Shown piece by piece: positions 1-13,360 of a stretch of DNA of 64,000 bases; positions within the stretch are counted from its first letter, which is position 1, and each line of letters begins with the position of its first letter. The notes beneath the pieces are model-generated. The model saw only the letters and a list, made by a program, of their open reading frames with translations. It did no database searches and was not told where the DNA came from. The stretch is taken from positions 1,940,266-2,004,265 of the forward strand of contig WBMW01003919.1 in NCBI GenBank assembly GCA_013396635.1, read 5' to 3'. Made by a program: the position numbers and the translations under genes. Origin of the DNA: Penelope pileata. Its lineage: Eukaryota > Chordata > Aves > Galliformes > Cracidae.

Positions 1-2330
1 GAATTTGTTCACAGTAATGAATGTATCACTTTTTCCCTGCAGGCCCCAGTCTTTTCTCTCACCTTTATCGATCGGTGCTTTCTAACTTGGGGACTATTTG
101 CAAAAAGTGATTAATGAAACTTACTTTTCAGTCTTAAAACCAGCACGAGCAATTAGGGTTCCAGCAGCAACTCCCTGCCAGCCCCGAGGCGACGCTGCAG
201 GAACGGGCGCCGTTACCTGACACATCCACCCGCACATCGGCACGGCAAACAGAAGAGGTTGCATCAACACTGAGCCCAGGTACATCCATCTCCCTGAAAC
301 CAGGCTGTAAAACGTGGAGGATGGGCTGAGAAGAATTAATGGCTCCTGCAAAAGCTCTTTACAATCTGCATGAAAGTAATGGGAAGAGCGCAATTCCTAA
401 TCAAAAGCAACAGCCCGATCCCTGGCTGACATGAGACAGCCAACATTACGTAATGAAAGCGTGCAGCTGGGGAAGATGGACAAAGGAAGATGAGCTGAAC
501 AAGACTTGATAGACGTGCACCACTTACCGGCCACGTAAAGATTGGACTGGAGGATGGAGAAGCAACCTGGAGGAGATGAACGTCACTCCTGAACCTCTCT
601 GCAGTTTCTTACAACAAAGCAGTTAGCTGGGCCACAGCCAGTAACAGGGATCTGCATAGCCTGTTCCTTCGCCTAAGGTCTAGATCACATAAAAATGCTT
701 GGAATGCAAAGGGAATTTTTTATTTTGAGAATTGACATTATTAGGGTATGGTTACTCCAGATTTTATTCTAATAAGAGAAGAACTGGCTGAAAACGGCAG
801 GTAATTTGGAAGAAAATGGCCACACAGCAGGAGTACCCGATGGAGTGAAGGCATCTGGATGAAAACAGAGGGCTGAGGAACAAGAAGTGGGCTCCCAACA
901 AACACAACTGCTCGGCCAAGGCAGCGGCACCAGGAGGGCCCCGGGGCAGGCAGCCAGAAAGCCTGGCCTGAGCCAGATGGGGCCACGCCTGAACTCTTTA
1001 AAAAGCCTGAAAATGGAAAAGAAATCCCACCAAATCATACAAAAATGGTTCTCTGTGAAGCTGCTATATCAGTTGCATTTGCAGAAGCTCAGCAATCTAC
1101 GAACATTGAATTCACGTATGAAGCACACAGTGACATTACTGCAAATCCTGCTGTAGGTCAGGAAGCAACAGCTCATATCTGGGTAACACCTTCAAGTACG
1201 ATTAACCTCAAGGAACACGTGCTGCAATTGGGACTGCATGACAAAAATGTCACTCTCTCAAAGTATTGTAGGTAGAAAATGTTGGTTTTCTGCCTAGGAT
1301 TCCAAAATGACTTTAGAAAAACACAACACATTTGTAGAGCAGTAGCCATCAGCTGGACAGACATTTCGATTCCCAATTACAGGCAATTAGGAAGGGAGTG
1401 GTCTCTGAACATCAGCATTTACAATTGTGAGGGGACAGAGTGAGAGCAGCAAAATGAAAGCAATGGAACAGAGAGTGCAAGGGCACACACTCCTCTTTTA
1501 GGAAATTTCTCTATCATTTGGGTCCTAACCCCAATGTCAGCTTTCAAACTCCATGGCACTCCACCTGGAGGGGTGATGGAAAGCTCTGGATACATCTCAA
1601 ACCTGAGCACTGCCTAAGCGGGTCCAGGCTGACGGGCGGGCTCCAGCCCGGAGCTGGGGGCTTTTGCCGAGGCTGCAGGCAGGCAGTGCTCCTCGCAGTT
1701 GTGCAGGTGCTTTTTAATGCAAATGCCTTTTAATGGTATCTTAGTCTTTGAGACTAGTTGCCCCTGGGTGTGGGGCTTCTCCTTGGACAATCTTACATGA
1801 TAATGCAGTTTAAGACCAGGAATGATAAAAAAAATCAGTCCAGTGCTGGCAGGGCCAAATGCTGTGGCCTACATTCCTGCAGAAAGCACAACAGGACCAG
1901 CACCAACCTGAGAGGACGATGCACAGCACTGCTCAGAACAGAGAGCTCTTTGGTTGATTTTTCCAATGAACACAGAAGCAAGCACAGGACACAGCCAGTC
2001 TTCTCACAACAGCCCTATCTTCGGCTGCACATGCACTAGAAAAATTCCAAGTCTAAATATATTTCCCTGACAGATCGTCTGAATCCTCATGGGGCAAATT
2101 AGTCATTAGCACAGCTCACTTCAGCTTACCAGGATTACACCAACAGGAGCACACACCAGTGCCTCTCTGACAACAGGAAACGACAGCAGGAAAATCCCCA
2201 TCTGAACAGAAACGCTTCTGCATGCAGTAAAAGGCTGGCTACCTGAAACGCTGCTTCGTGCATTTGTGTGTGCTGCTTACCGGGATCTATGCAGCTGTAC
2301 AGAGATCTAGGGTCATTCCCCAGCAGCGAG
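1..2330. other. Unique non-coding sequence, no gene recognised
   Basis: Mixed-composition single-copy DNA. A plus-strand frame is open from 877 to 1275; its only in-frame ATG of note, at 1045, leaves 76 codons, and I recognise no domain in it. Other frames here are short and overlap one another. I see no interspersed repeat, RNA gene or clear splice-site pair. The first 130 bases are AT-rich with a TTAATGAAAC motif. Confidence 0.6.
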
Positions 2331-5300
2331 CTGCAAGGTGAGAAACCCAAGGCCGAGCTGCCTGCTGTTTCCCGAGGTTCAGCCTCTGCCCTGGGGAGGC
2401 TGTGACTGCAGCCCTTCTGCTAGTTTACAGGCTGCTGAGTTAGCAGGAAAAGTGATGAACCTGAGCCGGAGAGAAGAAGCAACAGCATCATCCTGCGCAA
2501 GCAGAAGTCCCACAGATGGAGACCTGGGGTGCAGGAGAGAAGGGGCTCCCGTGCCGGCACACGGTGGGGACGGCCTGAACGCTCACAGGGGAGATGGGCT
2601 GCGGGCAGCGGGGTCACAGGCACTGGGGACACATGGGAGAGCAGGCTGAAAGCAGAAGTGGGGAGCAGGGGTCGTGCTGCTGCTCGTGCATGGGGAGCGT
2701 TGGTTTCATTGGTGCCTGTGACCTTTGTTGTGTTGCTTCCAAAGGCAGCTGGGAGCACAAACGTGCCGTGCACAACACATCAACAGGAGTGATTTACCGC
2801 GGTGTGTATGGTGGGAATCCCTTCAAAAATAAAACTAGTTGAATAGGAAACTTGAAGCTGACATCTGAAATCTGCATTTGCACACACAGACACGTGCATA
2901 TGTCTGTAGGCTCACCCATCTCACACCCCGTGCCATGGTTTCTCAGTTGCTCCTGCAGGGCTGGGGCCCAGGCACAAGTCCCGGGGACAGCCAGCTGCAG
3001 CGGCGAGGGGAATCATGTGCTCTTTGCTCTTGCAGACATTGCGCACTGCGGTTGGTTCAGCTGGCAGCAGCACTGCTTACTGGGTATGTGGGTCACGGAC
3101 TTCCCCGGGATTTGCTTTCAGGAATGCATTAATCACAAAGGAAGAACAGATCTCACCTAGGGAGCTTCCCTAAATCCACATTCCAAAAAAAGGAGTTGCA
3201 GGGGCCTTGGGACAAATGTATCTTTTCTTTACTAAAAATAGATGTTTCTTAAAATTCAGATGAAATCAAACATCCTTTCTTCAGTTTTGAGATCTGAGAT
3301 CAGCTCGAGCACTTACAAGCTACAAGAAAACCCATTCTCTGAATGTAAAATTTCAGGTAGCTGAAGTGGTTCTGGGCAGAACTGGGCATTTCTGAAGCAC
3401 CTCTGTACTGCACGTCTAACTTGGAAGTCACGTCCCACCTTGGTAGAACAGCTGATGAATAAGGAATCAGGAAAGAGAACCCACGGGCTGAACAGCTGCA
3501 GAATAACACAACGCTGAGGGATAACCACAGTACTGAGCAGAAACTACATTTAGCTACTAGCAGTGCTCACTACCAATGAAAGAAATAGTTTTATAAAATT
3601 GCATGGTTAACTGATGGGATTTAGTTTTTGAAGATACATAGGTCGAGTTGTGACAATTTTCTTTCCAAAGCCTCTCAGAGCTCACACACCTTCATACTGG
3701 TCTGCAGCTCATTTCACTTTGGAAATGAAGTCTGTGCCTCGAGTTGCAACCTGAACACGCAACACAGCTGAGTAATGCCAAATTTTGGATGAGTCAGCAA
3801 GCAATCAAATAATTGAGCCTGCACTGCCTCCAAAAAGAGCTCATTTTCCTCCACACACGTAGAAGAGCTGCCTGCCAGCCCGGCACACGGCCCTGGAGCT
3901 CGGTGGGACGCTGCCCAGCTGCTGAACACCGGGTCCTGCCCCACCTGTCCCATGACAAAGTGTTTTGATTTGAAGCACTGTGTCCTCAGGAGCTCTAAAA
4001 CAGATTGCTTCTGCACTGGCCCCAAAAGAATCCCGAAGCCTAATGTTAGATGCTGCTTTCAAATAAAAGCAATGGTCTCGCATTAGTAGGAGGCACAGCA
4101 GCTCCCTTGGGTACTGGGAGACCCAGCTCGACGCTCCCTGACCGCTCACAGCACAGACTGGGGCCAGCATCCTCTATCACTGCAGCTTCTTCCTGGGGAT
4201 TCATTTTTCCTGTTTTGCCCACCCAGCATTTAGGCATTGTATCTCACGAACAGTTGGTGAAGAGCCGTAAGCAGTTCATGGTGGTTCTCTCTGACAGACA
4301 GACCGTCCTCTGCAGAGCTGCATCACTCCCCACTGGCTGTAACTGGGCCCCAGGGTAAAGGCTGATCCGAGCACCCACCCCTCCGGCAGCTGGAAGGCGT
4401 GGATCACAGCAGGGTGCTCTACAAATACTGCAGAGAAAAAAAAAGAAAGGAACCAAATGGCTGCCACTGAGAGGCAATAATCATTTGGGGGCTGCTGCAG
4501 CTGCACACTTCACCTTCAAGTGACAGACACTTGTCTGAAATTAGTACCTAACACTCAAAGGCAAGTCTGGATGGGTAATACCTGCCAGGCGCCAGGGACA
4601 GAGCGAGTTCCGATTCAAAGGGCAATTCGTCCCTAAAGCCACGTGCAAACAGTCAGGACACCAAAAAGCCCTGAAGTCTACATTTAAAAACACTCACTGT
4701 GAAAGACATAAATAGAGTGGATGCAGCCAACTGCAGCAGTATTTTGTATTTTCTAAGGGAGAGGCATCCCCGGGTCTGCTGGCATGTGAGGGATGAAACA
4801 GACAGCCGGGAGGTGCCCGTGGGGGTGACCCCCGTGGGCAGGGGGCTGGCAGAGCACAGCGAGCTCCCCCTGCACTGCTGGCCCTGGGCAGCACGCCGGG
4901 GGCAGCGACACACAGCACACGGTGCCAACACGGGGCAGGAGCTGGCAGGGGGACGGGCAACAGGGGTGTGAACAGCACGACTACAGATAAACAACTGACA
5001 ACCTGTGACTTTCAAGGAATGCAGATGCAGAGCCCACTTAAAGGAGTAGGAATCTTGAATTAGATCTAAATCTGTTTCTGACAAGGTTCCTTCAATTCAT
5101 TGTCTAGATTCTGTTGTTGCTTTCACGTTCTGCAGTGATGTAAGGAGAAATAACGAAAGAACTCACAGCAAGCTGACCCCACAGACTACAGTTTGTTTAT
5201 CAGTCCCACACCAGATGAAACTGCAGGCAGTTAAAAGCAGCAGCGTCTCTGGGAGAATTACCTGACAGCTCACCCAAACCCAAGGCACTACAGTGCCAGC

Positions 5301-5980
5301 TCCAGTGGGGTTAAGCACGGCCCGTGTGCCTGCTCCGCGCTGAGTGCAGCTCACTCCATCCCTCCCCGGGCAGTGACTGACGGCACACAGGGGAGGGACA
5401 CGCGGGCACGACCTGGTTCTGCTCACTGACACAGTCGCTGTGATGCTGTTTCATTACCGCCCAGACCTTTATTCCCCCACCACTGCAAGAACATTGCTTC
5501 AGAAAAGAGATTTTAGAGCAAGAAGCAAACATGGCAGGGTTTCACCCGCAGCCACTTCTAAAGCACAACTCCAGCAGCGTGCCAGGCCGCGACCCCATCC
5601 AGCAGCAACGAGTCCAGAGCGGGACAGCATCTGTGGCCTGCAGGCTCCTCCAGGTCTGGGTTTGTATTCCAAAACTCCCCATGAACTGAATATGTTCATT
5701 CTGAATTGCCACTGACTTCTGGTCAGCATAGTTACTCTATAACAAAGGTTTTGAACTCTTTATTAGCAGCATAGGAAATCTGGAAAAAAATCTATCTTTC
5801 TTAATTCAGTTTTGTAGCTAAAGGCTTTTACAGATGAAAAATGTTCTTGAAAACACCACAGAGTATTTCCTCAAGCTTTTTTCAGACTACTGGGACTGCC
5901 CCTGATACGGTCACATTCACCCAGAATTCACCTGAAGTCCTCACCTGTTTGCCCTTGTCCAGTTTCCAAGATGGATGTGA
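2331..5980. other. GC-rich unique non-coding sequence
   Basis: A stretch rich in CAG/CTG and CCC/GGG words, especially 2330-3070 and 4780-5640. Frames of about 70-140 codons are open on both strands over the same bases, as expected from low stop-codon density rather than coding selection. No known domain, repeat family or RNA gene was recognised. Confidence 0.55.
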
Positions 5981-5998
5981 GCACACACAAACACACAC

Positions 5999-6165
5999 GT
6001 GCAGACACAGCTCTGCAGGCGCCGTGCCTCCTGCAGCCCCCGGCCCGGCTGCAGCCCCCCGGCCCTGCCCCACAGGGAGCCCCGCGCCCCGAGCGGTCAC
6101 ACCGCGACTGCGCTGTTCTGAGAGCTCCTCCGCACGCGGCCGTCCCCTGCCCCGTCTCAAGGCAC
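5999..6165. other. Short CpG-rich patch
   Basis: By my count 18 CpG dinucleotides fall in about 167 bases, far denser than the flanks, and C-runs are frequent between 6037 and 6071. Such density is typical of an unmethylated island or of a GC-rich gene-conversion hotspot. The patch is too short to meet usual CpG-island length criteria. An (AC)-rich stretch at about 5981-6000 borders it on the left. No exon or promoter is evident. Confidence 0.45.
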
Positions 6166-6169
6166 AGCC

Positions 6170-9100
6170 ACACAGGTATACAAGCTTTGACTGCCCTTTG
6201 GCTGAGCGCTTCTCAAAGCTTCAGCCCGCTGCTGGAAGGATATTTCATTTACCCATTTTTCTCCCCAAAAATGCCATGAAACGTGGATAGGGTGAAATTG
6301 CTCTTGATAGCACCGTATGCTCTGAAATTCATTGCAGTTACTAGGAAGGCGGTTTGAGATCTGTGAAGGGAAGGGCTATTTTTCTATAGACAAATCTGGA
6401 AGATGCTCCACACATACCCTACAGCTACGGAGTGCAAGCCTTTTGTTGTGATTCCAAACGTAACCCAAGGATATCAAAAAGTGCTGCAGCTTTATGCTCA
6501 CATACATGTCAGTCACATATGATCCTACTTTACAGGGGTTTTTTATTATTATTATTGAAGTCTTTGGAAAAGCTTTTCTGGTGTCAGCAGCCTTATTTAT
6601 AGCTACGAGCAAAGCAGCATGCTGACTTCTGACGGACGCGTTCGGAGGAGACGGAGCTGCGGGAGGCACACGGGTGACAGCTGCAGGGAGCGGCCTGCCT
6701 CGCTGCTCTTCTCAGAGTAAATCAGTGCCTGAGTCGCTCCCAAGAGCCACTGGGAGACAGTTTTCCAAATATCAAGCTTTGATGCCACCACAGGAAAAGC
6801 CATGAGTTCTACCAGAGCCTCCAGGGGCAGATCCTGAGGTTGCCCATGGGCCGGCTTCTTCCCTCCGCCCACCCACCAGCTGCTCTCTCGGGTGCTATGA
6901 GGTGCCCTGGCCTGAGGGCTTCCCCGAGCACCTGTTGTGCTCCCGGCAGGGGCTGGGCAGGCTGCCAGGAACTGAGGTGCTGGCAGTGGGAAGGTGCCTG
7001 TAGCAGTCACTGCTGAGCACCTTATCTGGGTGAAAGGCTTCCCAGCAATTTCACATCCGTGATCCTGTGTTATTTCCAGACAGTCCTCATGCCTCTCCTC
7101 TGCTCACTGCTAGGAATTAACCTTGTCCTTTCTAAGCCACCCTACTCTATTTTACCCACAAGAAGGCCAGACTACAAGCCAAATTTTTAAATGTATTTAT
7201 GTACCTAAAAACACAGACAAACAGCTGCTCGCACTTCAGGATGTGCCAGAGCAGGTTAGGGGCTTAAATGAGGTAAAACAGGACTGAAGCTGCTCACGTA
7301 CTTTGGGGGAAAAAGCCCCACTGCCCAGTGCATGCCTGCCTGTCCCAGCACATGGCCCCAGCCCCTGGGCCAGGGCTCACACAGCCCCCACTGCAGCATC
7401 CCCAGCTCCTCAGGCAACCTCTAAACGACCACACATTTCCACAAGCAGCCAATCTGCTCTCAAGCACGCCTCAGCTTTTATTTTCCTTGAGAAATACAGA
7501 AAAGGGAAGAAGCCAGCCAGCCGAAGTGCTCGCAGCACTGCCATGGCAACGCCGTACCCAGCAGGACGCTGGGGACAGAGCCGGGGCCGGCCTGGCACAG
7601 GGGCAGCAATCCGGCAGCTCCAGCACTCGGTGCCACCTGCCTGCTGCCAGCCACCCAAGGAGCAGCCCAGCACAGCGGTGGGCTCGCTGCATCCAGCTGC
7701 GCCGGGGCCACGGCTGGCACAGCTGGCACAAGCAGAGTCACCTGCTGTAAGTTAAGCCACTGACCACAGACCAACAGCACTGCTGCGTTTTAAGATGCCA
7801 GATCTGGGGACATCTCCTTTCCTGGAGGTGAGGTTCTGCAGAAGCATCCCAGCAGTGCCCGCAGCGGGAGCAGCAGTCAGCGTGCCGTGTTCCAGAGGCA
7901 CACAGCCCGCACATGGGCCGGCTGCTGGCAGAACGGCCTCCAGGAGAGCCGTGCAGGAGAGCTCCAGGAGGGGCTCCTGCATTTTTCGCCCCACTGTGAG
8001 CCAGGTCTGGTCACTCCATTAAAACAGGTGAGAAACGCTGCAGTGAAACCAACATGCCCTGAAAATGGATGGAGACTGTTCCTGTGCTACCTTCTGCCCG
8101 TGTCTGAGGGCAGTTGCACCCTGACTCTGCTTTCACTTCAGTCCAGGCTAAGAGTAAAACCTAATGGGAAAAACAGGTCCTGCACACAGCTCTATGGCTG
8201 TTTAAATGTCTCAGTCCTCTGCAGACTACTTGAAAACAAAGGAAAAGCCGCAGAGTTGAAATGGTGGCTGTTCATGCAACTCTAGAAATCCTTTGCCACA
8301 AATAACCCCCACCCCAAGCTGATCAGACCAACAGCTTTGAAGCAATAGGTGGATGCTGTGATGACAGCCACGGTTTTGTAGCAGCAAGTGTAAAATTGTT
8401 GATTTGTTGTTCAGAAATGCTGAGTTCAAGCCCTGGGCATTGCAGCATCATTTAAAATTATGAATGCTTTTTATACAGAGTGTAATGTCGTAACTTTTTA
8501 TTTTCTCACCCAAGCGTAAAGTTGAAATGTAAAAGAATTCAAGACTTTTTTTATACTGGTCAGCCTGAAAGCTCAAGGTTTACATATATATATAAGAAAT
8601 TCAACAGGTTGCAGTTGATCAGCTCTCAGATGGAGCCCGGGAGGTCTCCCAGGCGGCCCCAGGAGTTAAGGAAGATGGGGCTCCCACATGCCCCCCATCT
8701 CAGAGAGCAGCACGCAGGCTCGGCAGCTGGCAGCAGCAGGGACCGGCAGCGGGTGCTGCCCCCGCCAGCCTGGGGCTTCCTGCACGTGTCCCTAGGGAGC
8801 CCTCTCTGCAGCGCCCGCACAGAAGCCCGTAGTTAACCACCAGCTCGGCGAGACATCATGAACAACTGCCAACACATTATTACTGTACTGCATTTTTTCC
8901 AAAAACGCATCACAGTAGATTTTTAATTCTAAGAACTCTTGCTAGTACACACAAGAAGATCCATTTGTACAAAGCTGTTCTAGAACACCCCCGGCACCCC
9001 CAGTGCCTGCGGGCTGGCAGCATCCCACGGCCAGGAAGCAGCAGCAGGTCTGGCACACAGCACTGTGCAGCATCCCTGGGGAGGGGGTGGTTTGGAAACA

Positions 9101-12100
9101 GCCCAGGCCTGGCCATAAATATCTCCTGGGTATGGGACTGAGGAAGAAGAAGGCAATGGGTGAGAGTAGCTTTCTAGTTTAACTAATATGGGATGGAATA
9201 ATGTTTCTCCCCTTTAAAATGAGATGTACCTTAGCGAAGGTGACTCTTGAAAACTTTTGAAAATTTTGCTGAATGCAGCCAACTGTAGGACCACCTCGTA
9301 AGGATTTCATACCGAGGATACAACTAGCCAAAAAGCAGCCCCAGGGAGCCAGCCCCACGCTGCCCCGCGTTAGGGCCAGGAGCACGGCCGGGGCCGCAAG
9401 CAGCGGCAGTGGGAGCACAGCTCGGGGAGACAGCAGGGCTCCAGCCTTGGCCTGGCTGTGCTCTCACGTCACCCTCCCCAGCCACAAGCCACTCTTCTCC
9501 TAGGCTTGCAAGACCAGTCAGTGTTAAACACCAAGCATCGGCCCAGAATCAAAAAGCAACACAGGAGTGGGAAACAGACCACCTGGAATACAATTAAAAC
9601 AAATTTGATTCAGTAAATCAAGCAGCCAGATGACTTTCTGCAGAGTTGTGGGGACTGCATCCTATTTTCTGTTGCTCATTTGATTTGTTGGTGAAACAGT
9701 TAACGTGCCGTTAGCAGCAGCCTCCTATTTCATTCCGAAGGCTTTCTGCAGCCTGATCCATCTGCTGAACGCTCCCCAGCCCCGGACAGAGGGGTGATTG
9801 CTGCTCTGAATTACATCGCTATGACTCTGGCAAGCTAAACTGTGGTTCAGGGAGCAAAGACCATTCAAATATGTTTCAATTTGTTCTTTGCTTACAGAAA
9901 CCTCTAAGGGCCCTGAAGCTGTGCGCCAGAGCCCAGTGCTATGGCAGCAGCTGTGACCTGCTGCAGGCCTCTGGCAAGACCCAGCACCGTGGCACACCGG
10001 GCTGCCTCTGAGCATAACCGAGAGCACAGATCTGAAGCCCCAGAGATGTCTGTCCCTACATGTACGTGCAGCGTAGCAGCATCAGATGGCATCGTTCCCA
10101 TCCCATTCCCATGGCCACCGAAGCTGCTGCCTGCAGGTAACGCTCCTGTGCACACCCCAGGGACCAGAGGGAACCCCGCATCGCTCTTCAGCAGAACCCC
10201 AGCTCTGTCCCTTTGGAGGGGATGGAAACGCTTTGGGAATGACATCACAGCTGTACCAGTGCAGGGCTGAAGGGAGGAAGAGGAATGGATGGGCTCAAGG
10301 TGTAGGCAGCATTTCTCTGGAACAGGTTACACCTCCGCCACTGAGCTGGTGTCGAATCCCTAATTGCAGAAATAATCATTAATTGCATGTTTGTCACTTT
10401 GTGCTCAGCGTGAGAGGCCGGGAGCTGATTTGTAAAATGCTGAGTGCCCGACAGCTTCAGCAGAAGTCGATGCAAACTCTGCTTTGATCTTCTAAGGCCC
10501 TACAGCACCTCCCAGCACAACCCGGTGTCCTGTGAAGGCAGGGAACCGCCCTGGCAGTGCTCCTGATCTATGGAAATCATCACCAGTCCCTGCCTGGAAC
10601 CACTCCAGGACTACCATGACACAAGAATACAGAACCCCATTCTCAGACACTTTCCCCTCAGCAATGTGCAGATTCCTCAGCACACGTCAGAACAAAATTC
10701 ACACAACATCCCACCCTCGCAGGCTGCAGACTGCAGCTGCTGCACCACAGGAGAGCAGCGCGCCTGCTGCGCTTGGGCAAAAGGATCTCACACGTCCCCA
10801 GCGACTGGGTAAGAAACACTCACCAATAAGGCAAAGCAATCACACTGGGATATCATGCTCCTCTCTAGCGGAGCTGGAGGGGAGGCAGCCCAGCAGCTCA
10901 CCATGTGGAGCCTGTGGGACGCGCTGCACTGGGGCACGGGGCCCAATGAGGCCACCTGCTCTGCAGCCCCTGCCCTCCATGCCTGTATCGGAAGCAGTGC
11001 CCCGCAGCTGGGGCTGGAGGAGCTTTGGAGATGAAGATTTCTTAACCTTGGGGAAGACTCCAACAAGGTTGGACAAACCCTCCAAGGTCTGCTTTGCATC
11101 AATGGGAAACTAAATGGCCTTAATGCATCTCTTCTTCACCAGCTCCTGCTGTCACTGGCAAAACTCCCCAGGAGCCTCCTGTGAGCTCCCATGCCCAGAT
11201 TTCAGGAGGAGCAGTGGCTGGGAGAAGGGGGAGAGCCCCGGGCTTCCCACACAGTGACAGTGGGCTGACAGCGTGCCCAGGCCCCGGGCAGACAATAGCA
11301 GAATTCAGCACTTGGAGCCCTATTCAAAGCCCACAAAACACAAAAAACCACCTGCAATTATTTCCAGCAGCTGAGGAGCTCCTGGTACAGGTGTGTGCTA
11401 CCCAAACCATCCCTGACACCAGGTGAACCTTTTGCTCCCCGACATTGTGAGCATGCCAAAATACACGCCCTGCTTGTGCAGGAGGCACTGGAATCCCACC
11501 CAAAAGAAAATAAAAAATGTCACGGGAACTTATTTAATAGATCAGGCCAAAGTGAGGATAAGGAATGCTTTGGAAGGAGCACAAGACCAAGGGAAATGCC
11601 CCACCGTGCCTTGCCAGGCTCCAGCTGTGCCTGGTTCAGGGTCTCCCTGACCCAGAAGCCGCTGTCTTGGTACTTAAAGCCTGTTCGGCCTCCTCTCGTA
11701 CTTGCAGTTCCACTCTTGTGGCAAATGCTTACCTACAGCAGCAGCTGACATGTGATGTGCAGTGTCACACAGCATCCTCGCAGCTGTCACTGACTGTCAC
11801 TCAGGTCCCTGTGTCGCATAGGCTGCACATGGGCAGCACAGAACAGCTCTCACCAAACCATCTCTGCATGGCACAAGCTGAATTGCAAGACAAGGCACAG
11901 GAAAACTCTCTCTCACACTCAGAATGCTGTGTTAGGCATCTAAGAATCTGTAAAATTAAGGAATTAATCACTGGTATGGGAAATGCCAGTGCCAGGAGTG
12001 AGTGTATTTTATTTATGGAGTTACGTTGTCCAATCCTGTACGAAGCAGGAACACCGAGCTCCTGCAGCGCGGTGTCAGACTGTCAGAAAGGTCTGCTTGG

Positions 12101-13360
12101 AAGCAGCTCACTGGGGGCAAATCCAGCCCCAAGAGCCCAGAGCTGGTGCACAAACCAGCCACACCACCTCTGTGAGGCCGAGGGCCTCCCAAGGCCCTGG
12201 CACCCAGCCGACCCCCCTGGGTGGCCCAGAGCTCAGCACTCAGACAGTGCAGGGCAGGGAAAGCTGCACAACAGGTCCTCGCCACGGGGCTGTGCAGGAG
12301 GAATCAGATCCAGTTCAGTGCTGCTTTTGCTTTTGTTATTTTAAATACCTAAAATCTCATTAAAAAGCAGAGCTCCTGCACCAAAGCTGCACAGAGGTGA
12401 GGGCAGGAGCCACCTGGACACTGCCCAGGGGACAGAGGACAAACCCTGGGGCACAGCGAGGAGAACGTCACCTCCTGCTGCAGGGATGGGGGCGGGAGGG
12501 GTAAGAACATCCAGAGAAAGAGGTGAGGATGGAGAACCCAGCCGGGAGAAATGAAGGGGAATCACACAGCAGGAAAAAAGTAGAAAATGAAAAAGAAAGG
12601 TTTAGAAAAGAGCAGGATGTTGAAATCAAGAAGCAATTAAAATAATCAGTGCAGAAATGCCTGGAGGCCAGCCCAGGGCTTTGGCAGCAGGACAGCAGAA
12701 TCTGCATCAGGAGCAACTTCCTCACCAGGGCCCTTTTATTATCCCAAATACAGCTGTTCTGAGGCTGGAGGAGCAGCAGGTACTTAAGGGCTTTATTAAA
12801 GGCCTCCAGGGACGCCTCAGGCAGATCCCAGCTCTCCGATCCTGTAGGGAAGGATGAGACCTACCCGGGCTGTGGCAGGGAGCAGCCCCGACCTGTCTGC
12901 ATGGGCCGGAAGACAGCTGGCATCCTCCAAACATCCAGAGAATTTTTCATTATTAATTCTTAGCTTTGTCAGACAAAGCAGGAGCTGTGGTGCCCACAGG
13001 ACGTGCCTCAGTTGGAGCGCTGAGAGGGGCACGGGGAGCTCACAGGGGAGGGCTTGTAAGGATGGATTTCAAACATTTCAGGATAACTGCTGTGCTCTGA
13101 GCATGGTGCACGCAGTGAGAACAGATAAAGCTGAGCAGCGTGGGTCACAGGGAGCTGTGGCCACCCACCTAGGGATGGGCAGCACACGTGCTGGCTTTCC
13201 CCTGCGGGCTGCAGCCCCGGTCAATCACTGTGCCTGGAAAACCCACCCAGGTCACTGCCGTGCCCCAACAGCTGCAGGAGCTCTGCTGTCAGCAGCTGCT
13301 GTCCCCACCTGTCCCATCACACGTTGCTCCAGACACCAACAGGCCTCCACATACCTATTC
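6170..13360. other. Unique non-coding sequence, no gene recognised
   Basis: Alternating GC-rich blocks (6600-7000, 7300-7990, 9900-11300, 11960-12290) and AT-richer blocks (8400-8630, 9180-9290). The longest frame, 11565-12344 plus (259 codons), has low-complexity, domain-free sequence with a run of leucines at its end, and I treat it as chance. A short dinucleotide TA run lies at about 8583-8594. No RNA gene or interspersed repeat was recognised. Confidence 0.55.
12483..12501 (+). other. Compact G-quadruplex motif
   Basis: Four G-runs (3, 5, 3 and 4 G) are separated by loops of 2, 1 and 1 bases. This is the canonical G3+N1-7 pattern with very short loops, a class known to form stable quadruplexes in vitro. 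The motif is directly visible; any function is unknown. It sits in a purine-rich stretch (about 12480-12620) with no gene recognised nearby. Confidence 0.8.

Noticed and set aside
11565..12344. 259-codon plus-strand frame
   Set aside because: No domain, low-complexity leucine tail, overlapped by open frames on both strands in GC-rich DNA.
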